Positions 54,371-63,226 of a stretch of 64,000 bases of DNA are shown in pieces (positions within the stretch are counted from its first letter, which is position 1; each line of letters starts with the position of its first letter). The notes under the pieces are model-generated. The model searched no databases, was not told the origin of the DNA, and saw only the letters and a program-made list of their open reading frames with translations. The stretch spans positions 62,001 through 126,000 of the forward strand of contig NZ_FCNW02000008.1 of NCBI RefSeq assembly GCF_001544475.1. Direction: 5' to 3'. A program made the translations under genes and the position numbers. The DNA is from Caballeronia humi. GTDB lineage: Bacteria; Pseudomonadota; Gammaproteobacteria; Burkholderiales; Burkholderiaceae.

Positions 54371-55843
54371 ATGGCATCGAAGCTGGAACTCAAGGACCTG
54401 ATCCGTCCCGACAACTTCATCGACGGCAAGTGGGTCGCCGCCGCGAGCGGCAAGCGCTTCGGCGTGACGAACCCGGCGACGGGCGAAGTCATCGCCGACG
54501 TCGCCGACAGCGGTGAAGCCGACGCGCGCGCCGCCACCGACGCCGCCGCGCGCGCCTTCCCCGCGTGGCGCGACGCGCTGCCCAAAGAGCGCGCGGCGGT
54601 GCTGCATCGCTGGCACGACCTGATGATGGAAAACGCCGACGCGCTCGGCCGGCTCATCTCGCTCGAACAGGGCAAGCCGTTCGCGGAAGGCCGCGGCGAG
54701 GTGCTGTACGGCGCGTCCTACGTGAAGTGGTTCGCGGACGAAGCGACGCGCATCTACGGCGACATCATTCCGCAGCAGCAGCGCGGCAAGCGGATGACGG
54801 CGGTGAAGGAGCCGGTCGGCATCGTCGCGGCGATCACGCCGTGGAATTTCCCGCTCGCGATGATCGCGCGCAAGATCGCGCCCGCGCTGGCGGCGGGGTG
54901 CACGGTCGTCGGCAAGCCGGCCGAGGACACGCCGCTCACCGCGCTCGCGCTCGTCCTGCTCGCGCATGAGGCGGGCGTGCCGCCGGGCGTGCTGAACCTG
55001 ATCGCGGCGTCGCGCGAGAACGCGGTGTCGGCCGTCGCCTCGTGGCTGCATGACAGCCGCGTGCGCAAGATCACGTTCACCGGCTCGACGCCGGTCGGCA
55101 AGTATCTGGCGCGCGAATCAGCGGAGACGTTGAAGAAGCTGTCGCTGGAACTGGGCGGCAACGCGCCCTTCATCGTCTTCGACGACGCCGATCTCGACGC
55201 CGCCGTCACGGGCCTCCTCGTCTCGAAGTTCCGCAACGGCGGGCAGACGTGCGTGTGTCCGAATCGCGTGTACGTGCAATCGGGCGTGTACGAAAAGTTC
55301 GGCGACATGCTCGCGAAACGCGTCGCGGCGCTGAAGGTCGCGCCCGCCACCGACCCCGACGCGCAGATCGGCCCGATGATCAACGCGCGCGCAATCGACA
55401 AGATCGTGCGCCACGTCGACGATGCCGTGGCCCAAGGTGCGCGCGTGCTCGCGGGCGGCAAGCGGCTGACCGCGCTCGGACCGAACTACTACGCGCCGAC
55501 CGTGCTCGCCGATGCCACGTCCGCGATGCAATTGAGCTGTGAAGAGACGTTCGGCCCGGTCGTGCCGTTGTTCCGTTTCGACGACGAAGCCGAAGCGCTA
55601 CGCGCCGCCAACGACACGCCGTTCGGCCTCGCGTCGTACTTCTATAGTCAGGACATTCGCCGCATCGACCGGGTGTCACGCGGGCTCGAAGCGGGCATCG
55701 TCGGCATCAACGAAGGCGCGCTCGCGAGCGAAGCGGCGCCGTTCGGCGGCGTGAAGGAATCGGGCTACGGCCGCGAGGGATCGAAGTACGGTCTCGACGA
55801 TTACCTGTCGATCAAATATCTCTGCCAGGGCGGTCTCGAATGA
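54371..55843 (+). CDS. NAD(P)-dependent succinate-semialdehyde dehydrogenase-like ALDH
   Basis: A 490-residue ALDH of the GabD group. Catalytic residues: Asn159 (ITPWNFP), Glu260 (SLELGGN) and Cys294 followed by Cys296 (GGQTCVCPNR), the latter pair being typical of GabD and able to form a regulatory disulfide. LYGASYVKWFADEATRIYGDIIP is also GabD-like. It may act on tartronate, glutarate or succinate semialdehyde rather than in GABA use, given its operon. The ATG at 54371 has AAAGGAG before it, and its end overlaps the next gene by ATGA. Confidence 0.92.
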   Translation: MASKLELKDLIRPDNFIDGKWVAAASGKRFGVTNPATGEVIADVADSGEADARAATDAAARAFPAWRDALPKERAAVLHRWHDLMMENADALGRLISLEQGKPFAEGRGEVLYGASYVKWFADEATRIYGDIIPQQQRGKRMTAVKEPVGIVAAITPWNFPLAMIARKIAPALAAGCTVVGKPAEDTPLTALALVLLAHEAGVPPGVLNLIAASRENAVSAVASWLHDSRVRKITFTGSTPVGKYLARESAETLKKLSLELGGNAPFIVFDDADLDAAVTGLLVSKFRNGGQTCVCPNRVYVQSGVYEKFGDMLAKRVAALKVAPATDPDAQIGPMINARAIDKIVRHVDDAVAQGARVLAGGKRLTALGPNYYAPTVLADATSAMQLSCEETFGPVVPLFRFDDEAEALRAANDTPFGLASYFYSQDIRRIDRVSRGLEAGIVGINEGALASEAAPFGGVKESGYGREGSKYGLDDYLSIKYLCQGGLE

Positions 55844-56817
55844 GCATCGAAGCCTATCCGATCGAAGTCGCGTTCCCCGATATCTCCGCGCACGAAGCGA
55901 GCGACTCGGGTATCGCGTACGTGCATACGTTCGACTCCGGCGTCGCCGGGCCGCACGTGATGATCAACGCGCTCACGCACGGCAACGAAGTGTGCGGCGC
56001 GATCGTCGTCGATGCGCTCTTGCGCGCGAAGTTGCGGCCACGTCGCGGTCGCCTGACGCTTGCCTTCGCGAACGTCGCGGCGTATCTGAGCTTCGATGCG
56101 TCGAAGCCCGACGCCGCGCGTTTCGTCGATCAGGACTTCAACCGCGTGTGGACCGCGAAGACGCTCGACGACACGTCGCGTGTCTCCAGTGAACTCGAAC
56201 GCGCGCGCACGATGCGTCCCGTGATCGATACCGTCGATCTCCTGCTCGACCTCCATTCGATGCACGAGAAAAGCAAGCCGCTGATCGTGGCGGGACCGCT
56301 TGCGAAGGGCATCGAGTTGTCGGCGAAGCTTGGAGCACCCACGACCGTGATCTGCGACGAAGGCCATCCTGAAGGCCGTCGCATGCGCGATTACGAAGGC
56401 TTCGGCGATGCCGCGAGTCCGAAGAACGCGCTCCTGATCGAATGCGGACAGCATTGGGAGGCGAGCGCCGTCGATGTCGCGCGCGATGTCACCGCGCGCT
56501 TTCTGACGCTCTCGGGCGTGGTCGATGCAAGCGACTTGCCGCAAGACTGGTTCGCGCCGCTGCCCGATGAAATGCTCGTCGTGCGGGTGACGGAACCGGT
56601 GGTTGCAGAGAGTCTCGACTTCAAATTCGCCGGGCCTTATACCGGTCTCGAAGTCTTCGAGAAAGCAGGCAGCGTGATCGGCTGGTCGGAGGGAAAGGCG
56701 GTCGTTACGCCTTACGACGACTGCATGCTCGTGATGCCATCGCTCAGGCAACTGCGCCCGGGCGTGACCGTCGTGCGGCTCGGCAAGATCGAGCAGCGCA
56801 TCGCTGCTTCACGCTGA
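55840..56817 (+). CDS. succinylglutamate desuccinylase/aspartoacylase-family zinc hydrolase
   Basis: A 325-residue M14-like zinc deacylase. Metal ligands His47 and Glu50 are in THGNE and His139 in LLDLHS, with the general-base Glu201 in LIECGQHW. DQDFNRVW (about 97-104) stands for the substrate-binding Asn-Arg pair. It would release an acyl group from an N-acyl amino acid. Its ATG overlaps the stop of the ALDH, so the two are coupled. The substrate in a tartrate/malate-type operon is unclear, which makes the pathway of this unit interesting. Confidence 0.87.
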   Translation: MSIEAYPIEVAFPDISAHEASDSGIAYVHTFDSGVAGPHVMINALTHGNEVCGAIVVDALLRAKLRPRRGRLTLAFANVAAYLSFDASKPDAARFVDQDFNRVWTAKTLDDTSRVSSELERARTMRPVIDTVDLLLDLHSMHEKSKPLIVAGPLAKGIELSAKLGAPTTVICDEGHPEGRRMRDYEGFGDAASPKNALLIECGQHWEASAVDVARDVTARFLTLSGVVDASDLPQDWFAPLPDEMLVVRVTEPVVAESLDFKFAGPYTGLEVFEKAGSVIGWSEGKAVVTPYDDCMLVMPSLRQLRPGVTVVRLGKIEQRIAASR

Positions 56818-56846
56818 ACCTTTAACCCTCACCGAATACGAGCGAC

Positions 56847-57191
56847 ATGAAAGTACAGCAGATCAGGCAGAGCATCGCCCTCGAAGGACTGGAAGACTGG
56901 GGCACGGCAGGCCTCCCCGGCACGCCGGAGATTCGCGTCTCCGGCGCACAGCGCGTGATTCCGGGCGCAGAAGCGATCGATACGGGCATCTTCGAATGCA
57001 CGCCCGGCACGTATCGGCGCTCGGTGAAGCAGGCGGAAGTAATGCACATGCTTAGCGGAAGCGGCCGCTTTACGCCCGATGGCGAAGACACGGTTCACTT
57101 CAAAGGCGGCGATACGCTCTTCTTCGAAGCAAATACAGAAGGACTGTGGGAAGTCGAAGAGACGATGCGCAAGGTGTATGTGATTTTCTGA
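56847..57191 (+). CDS. cupin-domain protein (Cupin_3/DUF861-like)
   Basis: A 114-residue single-domain cupin. The barrel runs from about residue 40, with FECTPGTYRRSVKQAEVMHML as motif 1 and FKGGDTLFFEANTEGLWEV as motif 2. Typical metal-binding His residues of motif 1 are largely missing (one His in VMHML), so it may bind a ligand without catalysis. Related proteins sit in ureidoglycine and (S)-amino-acid pathways. It is the last gene of the four-gene operon, 29 bp after the hydrolase, and is followed by a strong terminator. Confidence 0.8.
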   Translation: MKVQQIRQSIALEGLEDWGTAGLPGTPEIRVSGAQRVIPGAEAIDTGIFECTPGTYRRSVKQAEVMHMLSGSGRFTPDGEDTVHFKGGDTLFFEANTEGLWEVEETMRKVYVIF

Positions 57192-57199
57192 TCGCTTCT

Positions 57200-57234
57200 G
57201 GAAACGGGGCGCATCGTCGATGCGCCCCGTTTCC
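57200..57234. terminator. strong bidirectional terminator between convergent operons
   Basis: GGAAACGGGGCGCATC (57200-57215) and GATGCGCCCCGTTTCC (57219-57234) form a perfect 16-bp stem with a 3-base loop. The plus strand continues TTTATC. It lies between the stops of the cupin gene and the MFS gene and fits termination from both sides. Confidence 0.87.
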
Positions 57235-57238
57235 TTTA

Positions 57239-58642
57239 TCAAGCCTCAAGCTGCTCCAGCACCTTCCCCTTCGTCTCGATTCCGAGAAAATGCACCGCGA
57301 CGGCCGCCAGCACCGGCACGGCGGCGAGCAGATAGAACGCCATGTCCAGATTGCCGCCCACGAGCGTCTTGCCCACCAGCGCAGGCGCGAAAATCGCCGC
57401 GATCTTCAGCCACGCGCCGCCCAGACCGCAGCCGAACGCGCGAATACTCGTCGGATAAAGCTCCGGCGTGTACACGTAAGCGGTGATGAACCCGCACGCC
57501 ATGAAGCCGAGCGCCAGCGCGCAGAACGTCGCGACCACATACACCGACTGCGTATGGAACACGCCCGCCAGCACGAGCGACACTGCGCACAGCACGAACG
57601 ACAGGTTGATCACCGGCTTGCGCCCGACCTTGTCCACGATGAGCGCGCACGTCAGCGAGCCGAGCACGCCGAGCACCGATGCCGCGACCGCCAGGTTCAG
57701 CGCAAGTTGCAGCGGCGCGTGATACACGGTCTTGTAGATCGTCGGGAGCCACGTCGATAGGCCGTACTGGATCACGCCGCACGTCATCCACAGCAGCGCG
57801 ACCGCGACGGTGCGCTTGATGTAGGCGCGACCAAACAGATCGGCCATGCGGCGCTTCGGGTGACGATGCACCATCGCTTCGAACTCGGCCACGTCCTTCA
57901 CCGGCGGCAGCGGGCCTTTCACACTCGCTTCGAACGCGTTGAGCGCGCGGTCGGCATCGGCCATGCGCTCGCGCTCGCCGAGCCAGCGCGGCGATTCGGG
58001 CACGAGCACGCGCAGAAGGAAGAACAGCACGAGCGGCACGCCGCCGATGAAGTACATCGCTTCCCAGCCGAAGCGCGGCACGATCCACGCGCCGAGCGCA
58101 TTCGATGCGAGCAGGCCGATCGGGAACACGATCTCATACAGCAGCACGAAGCGCCCGCGTCCGTGAGCGCGTGTGATCTCGTTGATGTAAGTCGCCGCCA
58201 CCGGCAACTCGCCGCCGAGCCCCAATCCCTGCACGATGCGCAGCGCGACGAATACGGCGAACGTCGGCGCAAAGCCGCACGCGATGCTCGTGAGGCCGAT
58301 GATTCCCGAACTCCACGCAATCGCCCGCACGCGGCCGTAGCGTTCCGCGAGCGACGGGAACAGGAACGCGCCGATCAGTTGCCCGATTGATCCCGACGCG
58401 ATCAAAAAGCCGACCTGTCCGGGCGTCAGCCCCCACTTCTGGATGAGCAGCGGCAGCGTGGCCGCGATAGTGATGACGTCGAAGCCGTCGAAGAAGGTCG
58501 CCGCGCCGATCAGAATCCGCGCGCGCACCTGCATGGCGTTCGCCGGCAGGCGCTCGATGCGCGCGATGATCGACCCTTTGGTCACCGTGCCCGAGACGCT
58601 GGCGCCGCCCTGCTCCGCGATCGTGTTGCCGATAGTTCTCAT
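57239..58642 (-). CDS. MFS transporter, AAHS/sugar-acid type
   Basis: A 467-residue 12-helix carrier. FFDGFDVITIAATLPLLIQKWG in helix 1 is AAHS-like; AERYGRVRAIAW is the loop 2-3 motif, RIVQGLGLGGELPVAATYINE is helix 4, and VDKVGRKPVINL is the second-half copy. It would import an aromatic or related acid for the enzymes encoded upstream on the same strand. The ATG at 58642 has AGGGA upstream; the longer frame to 58723 overlaps the reductase gene. Confidence 0.9.
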   Translation of the reverse strand: MRTIGNTIAEQGGASVSGTVTKGSIIARIERLPANAMQVRARILIGAATFFDGFDVITIAATLPLLIQKWGLTPGQVGFLIASGSIGQLIGAFLFPSLAERYGRVRAIAWSSGIIGLTSIACGFAPTFAVFVALRIVQGLGLGGELPVAATYINEITRAHGRGRFVLLYEIVFPIGLLASNALGAWIVPRFGWEAMYFIGGVPLVLFFLLRVLVPESPRWLGERERMADADRALNAFEASVKGPLPPVKDVAEFEAMVHRHPKRRMADLFGRAYIKRTVAVALLWMTCGVIQYGLSTWLPTIYKTVYHAPLQLALNLAVAASVLGVLGSLTCALIVDKVGRKPVINLSFVLCAVSLVLAGVFHTQSVYVVATFCALALGFMACGFITAYVYTPELYPTSIRAFGCGLGGAWLKIAAIFAPALVGKTLVGGNLDMAFYLLAAVPVLAAVAVHFLGIETKGKVLEQLEA

Positions 58643-58682
58643 GCCTGTTCCCTGTCGTGTTGTGTGCCGATCGAGCCAGCGC

Positions 58683-59912
58683 TCAGGCGAGCGCTTTGCC
58701 CGCATCGACGAGCGTCGCGACATCCACCGCGCGCCCCTGTCCCATCCATTTGCGCGCGAGCTTCAGATCGCGCGGCGAGTTGATCGCGATGACGCCGCGA
58801 ATCATGCCATCGTCGAGGAAGAAGAGCGTCGCGCGCCTCGCCTGCAGATCGCCGCGCACGGCGGGTTCGACGCCCGCCGGAATGTCGCCGAGAATCTGCA
58901 GGTTCACGTCGTACTGATCCGACCAGAACCACGGAATCTCCGCGTATGGCGCGCGCACGCCCATCAGCGCCTTCGCGGTCGCGATCGCCTGGTTCTGCGC
59001 GTTCGCCCACGATTCGAGCCGCACGCGGCGCTTCAGCCACGCGTTTGGATGATTCGCGACGTCGCCGCAAGCGAACACGCAGGGGTCGCTCGTCGCACCG
59101 AATTCATCGACGACGATGCCGTCGTTCACTTCCAGCCCGGCGTTTTCCGCGAGCGACGTATGCGGCGTCAGCCCGATGCCCGCCACGGCGAAATCGGCGT
59201 CGAGCGTCGAGCCATCGGCGAACCTGGCGCGCACGCCTTCGTCGCGATCGTCGACCGACACGAGCGCTGCGTTCAGGCGAATATCGACGCCGTTCGAGCG
59301 ATGCAACTCAAGCAGGAAGTCCGACACGCCCTGCGGCACCGACCGTCCGCAAAGACGCGGCGCGCCTTCGACGACCGTCACGTCGACGCCCAGCTTGCGC
59401 GCCGTCGCCGCCACTTCGAGTCCAATCCAGCCGCCGCCGATCACCAGCACGCGCTGGCTCTGGCGAAGCCGCGAGCCGAGCGTGACGGCATCGTCGAGCG
59501 TGCGCAGATACGTGACGTGCGAGGTTCTGACGAGCCACTCGGCCAAACGACGTGCGGCGCCGCCGGTCGCGATCACGAGGCGGTCGTAGCGCACCTCGCG
59601 GCCGCTCGCCGTATGCACGATGCGCGCCGCGCGATCGATCGACGTTGCGCAATCCGGCTGCCACGCTTCGACGTCGAGCGCCGCGAAATCGTCGGTGTTG
59701 ACGAGGCGCACGGTGTCGATACCGGCGTCGCCCGAAAGCACGGCCTTTGAGAGCGGCGGACGCTCGTAAGGCAGATGGATCTCGTCGGCGATCATCACGA
59801 GGCGGCCGTCGAAGCCTTCCTTGCGCAAGGTCTTCACGATCCAGCCCGCCGCCTGTCCGCCGCCGATCACGACGATCGTGCGCGGCGCGTCCTGCATGAT
59901 GTCGTCAGCCAT
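58683..59912 (-). CDS. ferredoxin reductase of a ring-hydroxylating dioxygenase system
   Basis: A 409-residue FAD/NADH reductase of the class that feeds Rieske dioxygenases (HcaD, BphA4, AndAa type). The FAD motif GGGQAAG is at 17-23, LPYERPPLSKAVLSG follows, and the NAD motif GGGWIG is at 159-164. FACGDVANHPN is the second FAD contact, and the C-terminal reductase domain ends in FFLDDGMIRGVIAINSPRDLKLARKW. It overlaps the VOC dioxygenase gene by 8 bp. The oxygenase alpha/beta subunits and ferredoxin are not in the window and may lie beyond its right edge. Confidence 0.9.
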   Translation of the reverse strand: MADDIMQDAPRTIVVIGGGQAAGWIVKTLRKEGFDGRLVMIADEIHLPYERPPLSKAVLSGDAGIDTVRLVNTDDFAALDVEAWQPDCATSIDRAARIVHTASGREVRYDRLVIATGGAARRLAEWLVRTSHVTYLRTLDDAVTLGSRLRQSQRVLVIGGGWIGLEVAATARKLGVDVTVVEGAPRLCGRSVPQGVSDFLLELHRSNGVDIRLNAALVSVDDRDEGVRARFADGSTLDADFAVAGIGLTPHTSLAENAGLEVNDGIVVDEFGATSDPCVFACGDVANHPNAWLKRRVRLESWANAQNQAIATAKALMGVRAPYAEIPWFWSDQYDVNLQILGDIPAGVEPAVRGDLQARRATLFFLDDGMIRGVIAINSPRDLKLARKWMGQGRAVDVATLVDAGKALA

Positions 59913-60870
59913 TTTTCCGCTCCGTCATGAACTTGCCCTCGGGCGCCTTCGCGTTCTTCTGACGGCGCGTATTGCCGTCGAGCCCGCCATCGACCGCCCA
60001 TTCCGCGAATACGGTCGGCCCCGGCTCGAAGTCGCGCGGCTGCCACTCGGGCGTGAGAATGTCCTCGTCCGCGTAGTACTCGATCAACCCGCCCGCCGGA
60101 TTCTGGAAGTACCAGAAATACGCCGACGACACCGGATGCCGCCCCGGCCCGAGCTGCGTCGTCCAGCCGCAGCGGCTGATGTGCAGGCCGCCGCCGAACA
60201 CTTCGTGGATGTCGCGCACGGTGAACGCGACGTGATTCAGGCCGCGCTTGCCGTCGGGCAGTTGCAGCAGGAACAGGTCGTGATGCCCGCCGTGCGGCGC
60301 GCAGCGCATGAACGCGCCGCGTCCCGGATAGCGGTCCGAGGTCTCGAAGCCGAGCAGCTCGTGATAGAACTTCTCCTGCTCGGCGACGCAGTTCGTGAAG
60401 AACACGACATGCCCCACTTCGACCGGCTCCGCGCGCTCGTATACCGGACTCGGCGTATCGACGCGCAGGGTTTGGCCCCACACGTTTGAAGGCGAGCCCT
60501 TTGCGTCGATCGCGCGCTTGCGTGTGACTTCGACGCGGATCGCCATGCCGTTCGGATCGATGCAACCGACCGCCGACTCCGTTTCGAAATGTCCCGGCTG
60601 ACCGGCGAAGCGTCCTCGCAAGGCGTCGAGTTCTGCGTTCGTCGCCACGCCCCAGGTCACTTCGCGCAAGGTCGGACCTGGCTCGAAAGCGGGCGGCAGC
60701 GACGGGTCGTTCGCATCGACAGCTAGGATCGTGCAGCCGTTGAGCGACTCGAAGCGCGCGCGGGTTTCGTCGTGTGCGACTTCCTTCAGGCCCCAGTCGG
60801 CGAAGAAGCGCCGGCAGGTGTCGAGGTCGGTCACACCGTAGGTAATCTGTTCAATGCCAAGGATCGTCAT
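59905..60870 (-). CDS. extradiol-type VOC dioxygenase
   Basis: A 321-residue two-domain vicinal-oxygen-chelate protein (about 1-130 and 148-290), the size of catechol 2,3-dioxygenases and BphC-like enzymes. The iron-binding triad of type I extradiol dioxygenases is complete: His154 (EVGHVVFFT), His213 (GLNHVAFTV) and Glu264 (GGLIEYYAD). It would cleave an aromatic diol next to the hydroxyls. The C-terminal 40 residues are an extra charged tail. It is overlapped by the reductase gene and 10 bp from the aldehyde dehydrogenase gene. Confidence 0.88.
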   Translation of the reverse strand: MTILGIEQITYGVTDLDTCRRFFADWGLKEVAHDETRARFESLNGCTILAVDANDPSLPPAFEPGPTLREVTWGVATNAELDALRGRFAGQPGHFETESAVGCIDPNGMAIRVEVTRKRAIDAKGSPSNVWGQTLRVDTPSPVYERAEPVEVGHVVFFTNCVAEQEKFYHELLGFETSDRYPGRGAFMRCAPHGGHHDLFLLQLPDGKRGLNHVAFTVRDIHEVFGGGLHISRCGWTTQLGPGRHPVSSAYFWYFQNPAGGLIEYYADEDILTPEWQPRDFEPGPTVFAEWAVDGGLDGNTRRQKNAKAPEGKFMTERKNG

Positions 60871-60880
60871 AGGTGCCTCT

Positions 60881-62371
60881 TCAGTTCGCCCACGGCAGCG
60901 GTGCGTCGTTCAGGCCCCAGTACATGCTCTTCTGCTGCATGTACTCGCAGATCCCGAGACGCCCCTTCTCGCGGCCCATGCCGCTGTCCTTCCAGCCGCC
61001 GAACGGCGTCGAAATCGAAAACTGCTTGTAGGTGTTGATCCAGACCGTGCCCGTTTCGAGCGCGCGGCCGAGGCGCCAGGCGCGCTTGTAGTCGGCGGTC
61101 CAGATGCCGGCGGCGAGGCCGAACACGCTGTCGTTCGCTTCCTTCAGGAGCGATGCTTCGTCGTCGAAAGGCATGACGACCAGCACCGGCCCGAAAATCT
61201 CTTCCTGGCAAATCCGCGCGCCGTTGGTCAGACCTTCGAGGATCGTCGGCAGATAGAAAAAACCTTGCTCGCGGCCGTCGCCGGTCGGGCGTTCTCCGCC
61301 GCACAACAGCGTGCCGCCCTCTTCCAGCCCGAGCGCGACATACCGCTCCACCGACTCGCGATGCTGCCCCGTGATGAGCGGCCCCATCTGCGTGTCTTCG
61401 CGCGACGGGTCGCCCACGCGCAGCTTGCGGGCGCCATCGGCGAGACGCTTGACGAATTCCTTATAAATCGAGCACTGCACGAAAAGCCGCGACCCCGCGA
61501 TGCACGATTCGCCCGACGAGCTGAAGATGCCGTACAGCACGCCGTTCACCGCGTGATCGAGATCGGCGTCTTCGAAGACGATGGTCGGCGACTTGCCGCC
61601 CAGTTCCAGCGATACCGGCATCAGCTTGTCCGCCGCCAGCCGCGCGATGCCGCGCCCCACTTCCGTGCCGCCCGTGAAAGCGATCTTCCTGACGAGCGGA
61701 TGGCGCACGAGCGCATCGCCGACGATCGAGCCCTTGCCCGGCAGCACGCTGATCACACCGGCCGGCACGCCCGCTTCCTCGCAGATGCGAGCGAGCGCGA
61801 GCGACGCGAGCGGCGTCACTTCGGCAGGCTTCAGCACGACGGCGTTGCCGGCCGCGAGCGCGGGCGCGAGCTTCTGCGCATCGGAGGCGATCGGCGAATT
61901 CCACGGCGTGATCGCCGCGACGACGCCGAGCGGCTCGTGCACACTCATCGTCATGAAGTCGCCGCGCGAAGGCGTCAGCGTCTCTTCGAACGTTTCGACG
62001 CACGCCGCGAAATAGCGGAACGTGTTCGCCGCGCTCGTAACGAGCCCGCGCGTCTCGCTGATCGGCTTGCCGTTGTCGCGGCGCTGCAATTGCGCGAGCG
62101 ATTCATGACGCGCGTTGATCAGATCGGCGATGCGATGCAGAACGGCCGCGCGCTGATGCGGTTTCAGACCCGCCCAGTTCGGCTTGCGCCATGCGGCATC
62201 GGCGGCTTCGACGGCTTCGCGCGCGTCGTCGGCGCTCGCGGCCGTGATCTCCGCGTTGATCGACTGGTCGGCGGGATAGAGGCTCGCGTACGCGGCGCCA
62301 CGGCCGGCGCGCCACTCGCCGCCGATGAAGATATCGCTCGACGCGATCAGACTGGATTCGGGTTGATTCAT
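60881..62371 (-). CDS. NAD-dependent aldehyde dehydrogenase
   Basis: A 496-residue ALDH with catalytic Asn158 (ITPWNSP), Glu256 (SLELGGKS) and Cys290 (SSGESCIAGS). The SxSGESCIAGSR form is found in 2-hydroxymuconic-semialdehyde-like and 5-carboxymethyl-2-hydroxymuconate semialdehyde dehydrogenases as well as in general ALDHs. Next to an extradiol dioxygenase, the ring-cleavage semialdehyde is a likely substrate. It lies 30 bp downstream of the dehydrogenase gene at 62402-63226. Confidence 0.91.
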   Translation of the reverse strand: MNQPESSLIASSDIFIGGEWRAGRGAAYASLYPADQSINAEITAASADDAREAVEAADAAWRKPNWAGLKPHQRAAVLHRIADLINARHESLAQLQRRDNGKPISETRGLVTSAANTFRYFAACVETFEETLTPSRGDFMTMSVHEPLGVVAAITPWNSPIASDAQKLAPALAAGNAVVLKPAEVTPLASLALARICEEAGVPAGVISVLPGKGSIVGDALVRHPLVRKIAFTGGTEVGRGIARLAADKLMPVSLELGGKSPTIVFEDADLDHAVNGVLYGIFSSSGESCIAGSRLFVQCSIYKEFVKRLADGARKLRVGDPSREDTQMGPLITGQHRESVERYVALGLEEGGTLLCGGERPTGDGREQGFFYLPTILEGLTNGARICQEEIFGPVLVVMPFDDEASLLKEANDSVFGLAAGIWTADYKRAWRLGRALETGTVWINTYKQFSISTPFGGWKDSGMGREKGRLGICEYMQQKSMYWGLNDAPLPWAN

Positions 62372-62401
62372 TCTCAGGTTCCTTTCAGCTCGGCGCTTCG
62401 C

Positions 62402-63226
62402 TTAAATCACGCAGCGTGCCGCGCGATTGCGCAGCGCGCGGATCGCGCTGAACGCTGTCAGCGCGGAGGTCTTAGGGTTGTCGGGCAACGGCTTGCCGCT
62501 CATCTCCAGCGACATCTCGCCGAACGCGCCGCGCGCCACGATGCAATGCACGTTGCGCTCGACAGCCGGATCGGCAATCAGTCGCACGATCGTCTGATCG
62601 AGGCCGAGGCCCGCGAGCGCGATCGTCGCCGCGACGTTCGCGTTCTTCGGATAGAGCCGCGCCGCATCGCGCGCGCTGCCTTCGAAGATCACGCGCGCTT
62701 CGGTCAGCGCGCGCAGGTCGCAGAGGTCTTCGGCAGGCGTGCCGAGCCAGCCGGTCGGCGGCTTGCGGCCCGTGTAGAGCACTTCGTCGAGGCCGCCTTC
62801 TTTTGCGGCGGCGAGCGCATCGACGCCGCCGATCGCGCCCGAGAGCAGCGTGAGCGTCGCCGCGCCTTCGCCGGCCGCGTTCGAGAGCGCGTCGAGCAGG
62901 CTCATGTCGGAGAGCGCGCCGATCGAGGCGACAGCGCAGTCCGTGCCGGACTTCAGCAACGGCACGACGTGATCGACGAGCGCGCTATGCCCCGCGCATT
63001 CCAGCGCGAACTGCGGATGGCTGCTGAGCGCATCGACCGAGGAGACGACGTCCACGTCCGCGCCCACCGACTCGCGCACTTGCGCCATGTAGCGCTCGGG
63101 CACGATCACGTGCGAGACGTGCACTTGCGGATCGGCCGCAACCGCGCGATACACGGCCGAGCCGATCGCGCCGAAGCCGATCATCGCGACATCGATCGCG
63201 GCGTGCGGAGCGTGCCCGTTACGCAT
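62402..63226 (-). CDS. aspartate-dehydrogenase-like NAD(P) enzyme (NadX family)
   Basis: A 274-residue protein. The Rossmann motif GFGAIG is at 17-22, and the conserved middle [21 protein letters not shown] and [21 protein letters not shown] are hallmarks of L-aspartate dehydrogenase. The family converts aspartate to iminoaspartate/oxaloacetate; catabolic members act on other amino acids. Its role in an aromatic-type operon is not obvious. The ATG at 63226 overlaps the stop of the TPP-enzyme gene by 8 bp, so the two are coupled. Confidence 0.88.
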   Translation of the reverse strand: MRNGHAPHAAIDVAMIGFGAIGSAVYRAVAADPQVHVSHVIVPERYMAQVRESVGADVDVVSSVDALSSHPQFALECAGHSALVDHVVPLLKSGTDCAVASIGALSDMSLLDALSNAAGEGAATLTLLSGAIGGVDALAAAKEGGLDEVLYTGRKPPTGWLGTPAEDLCDLRALTEARVIFEGSARDAARLYPKNANVAATIALAGLGLDQTIVRLIADPAVERNVHCIVARGAFGEMSLEMSGKPLPDNPKTSALTAFSAIRALRNRAARCVI

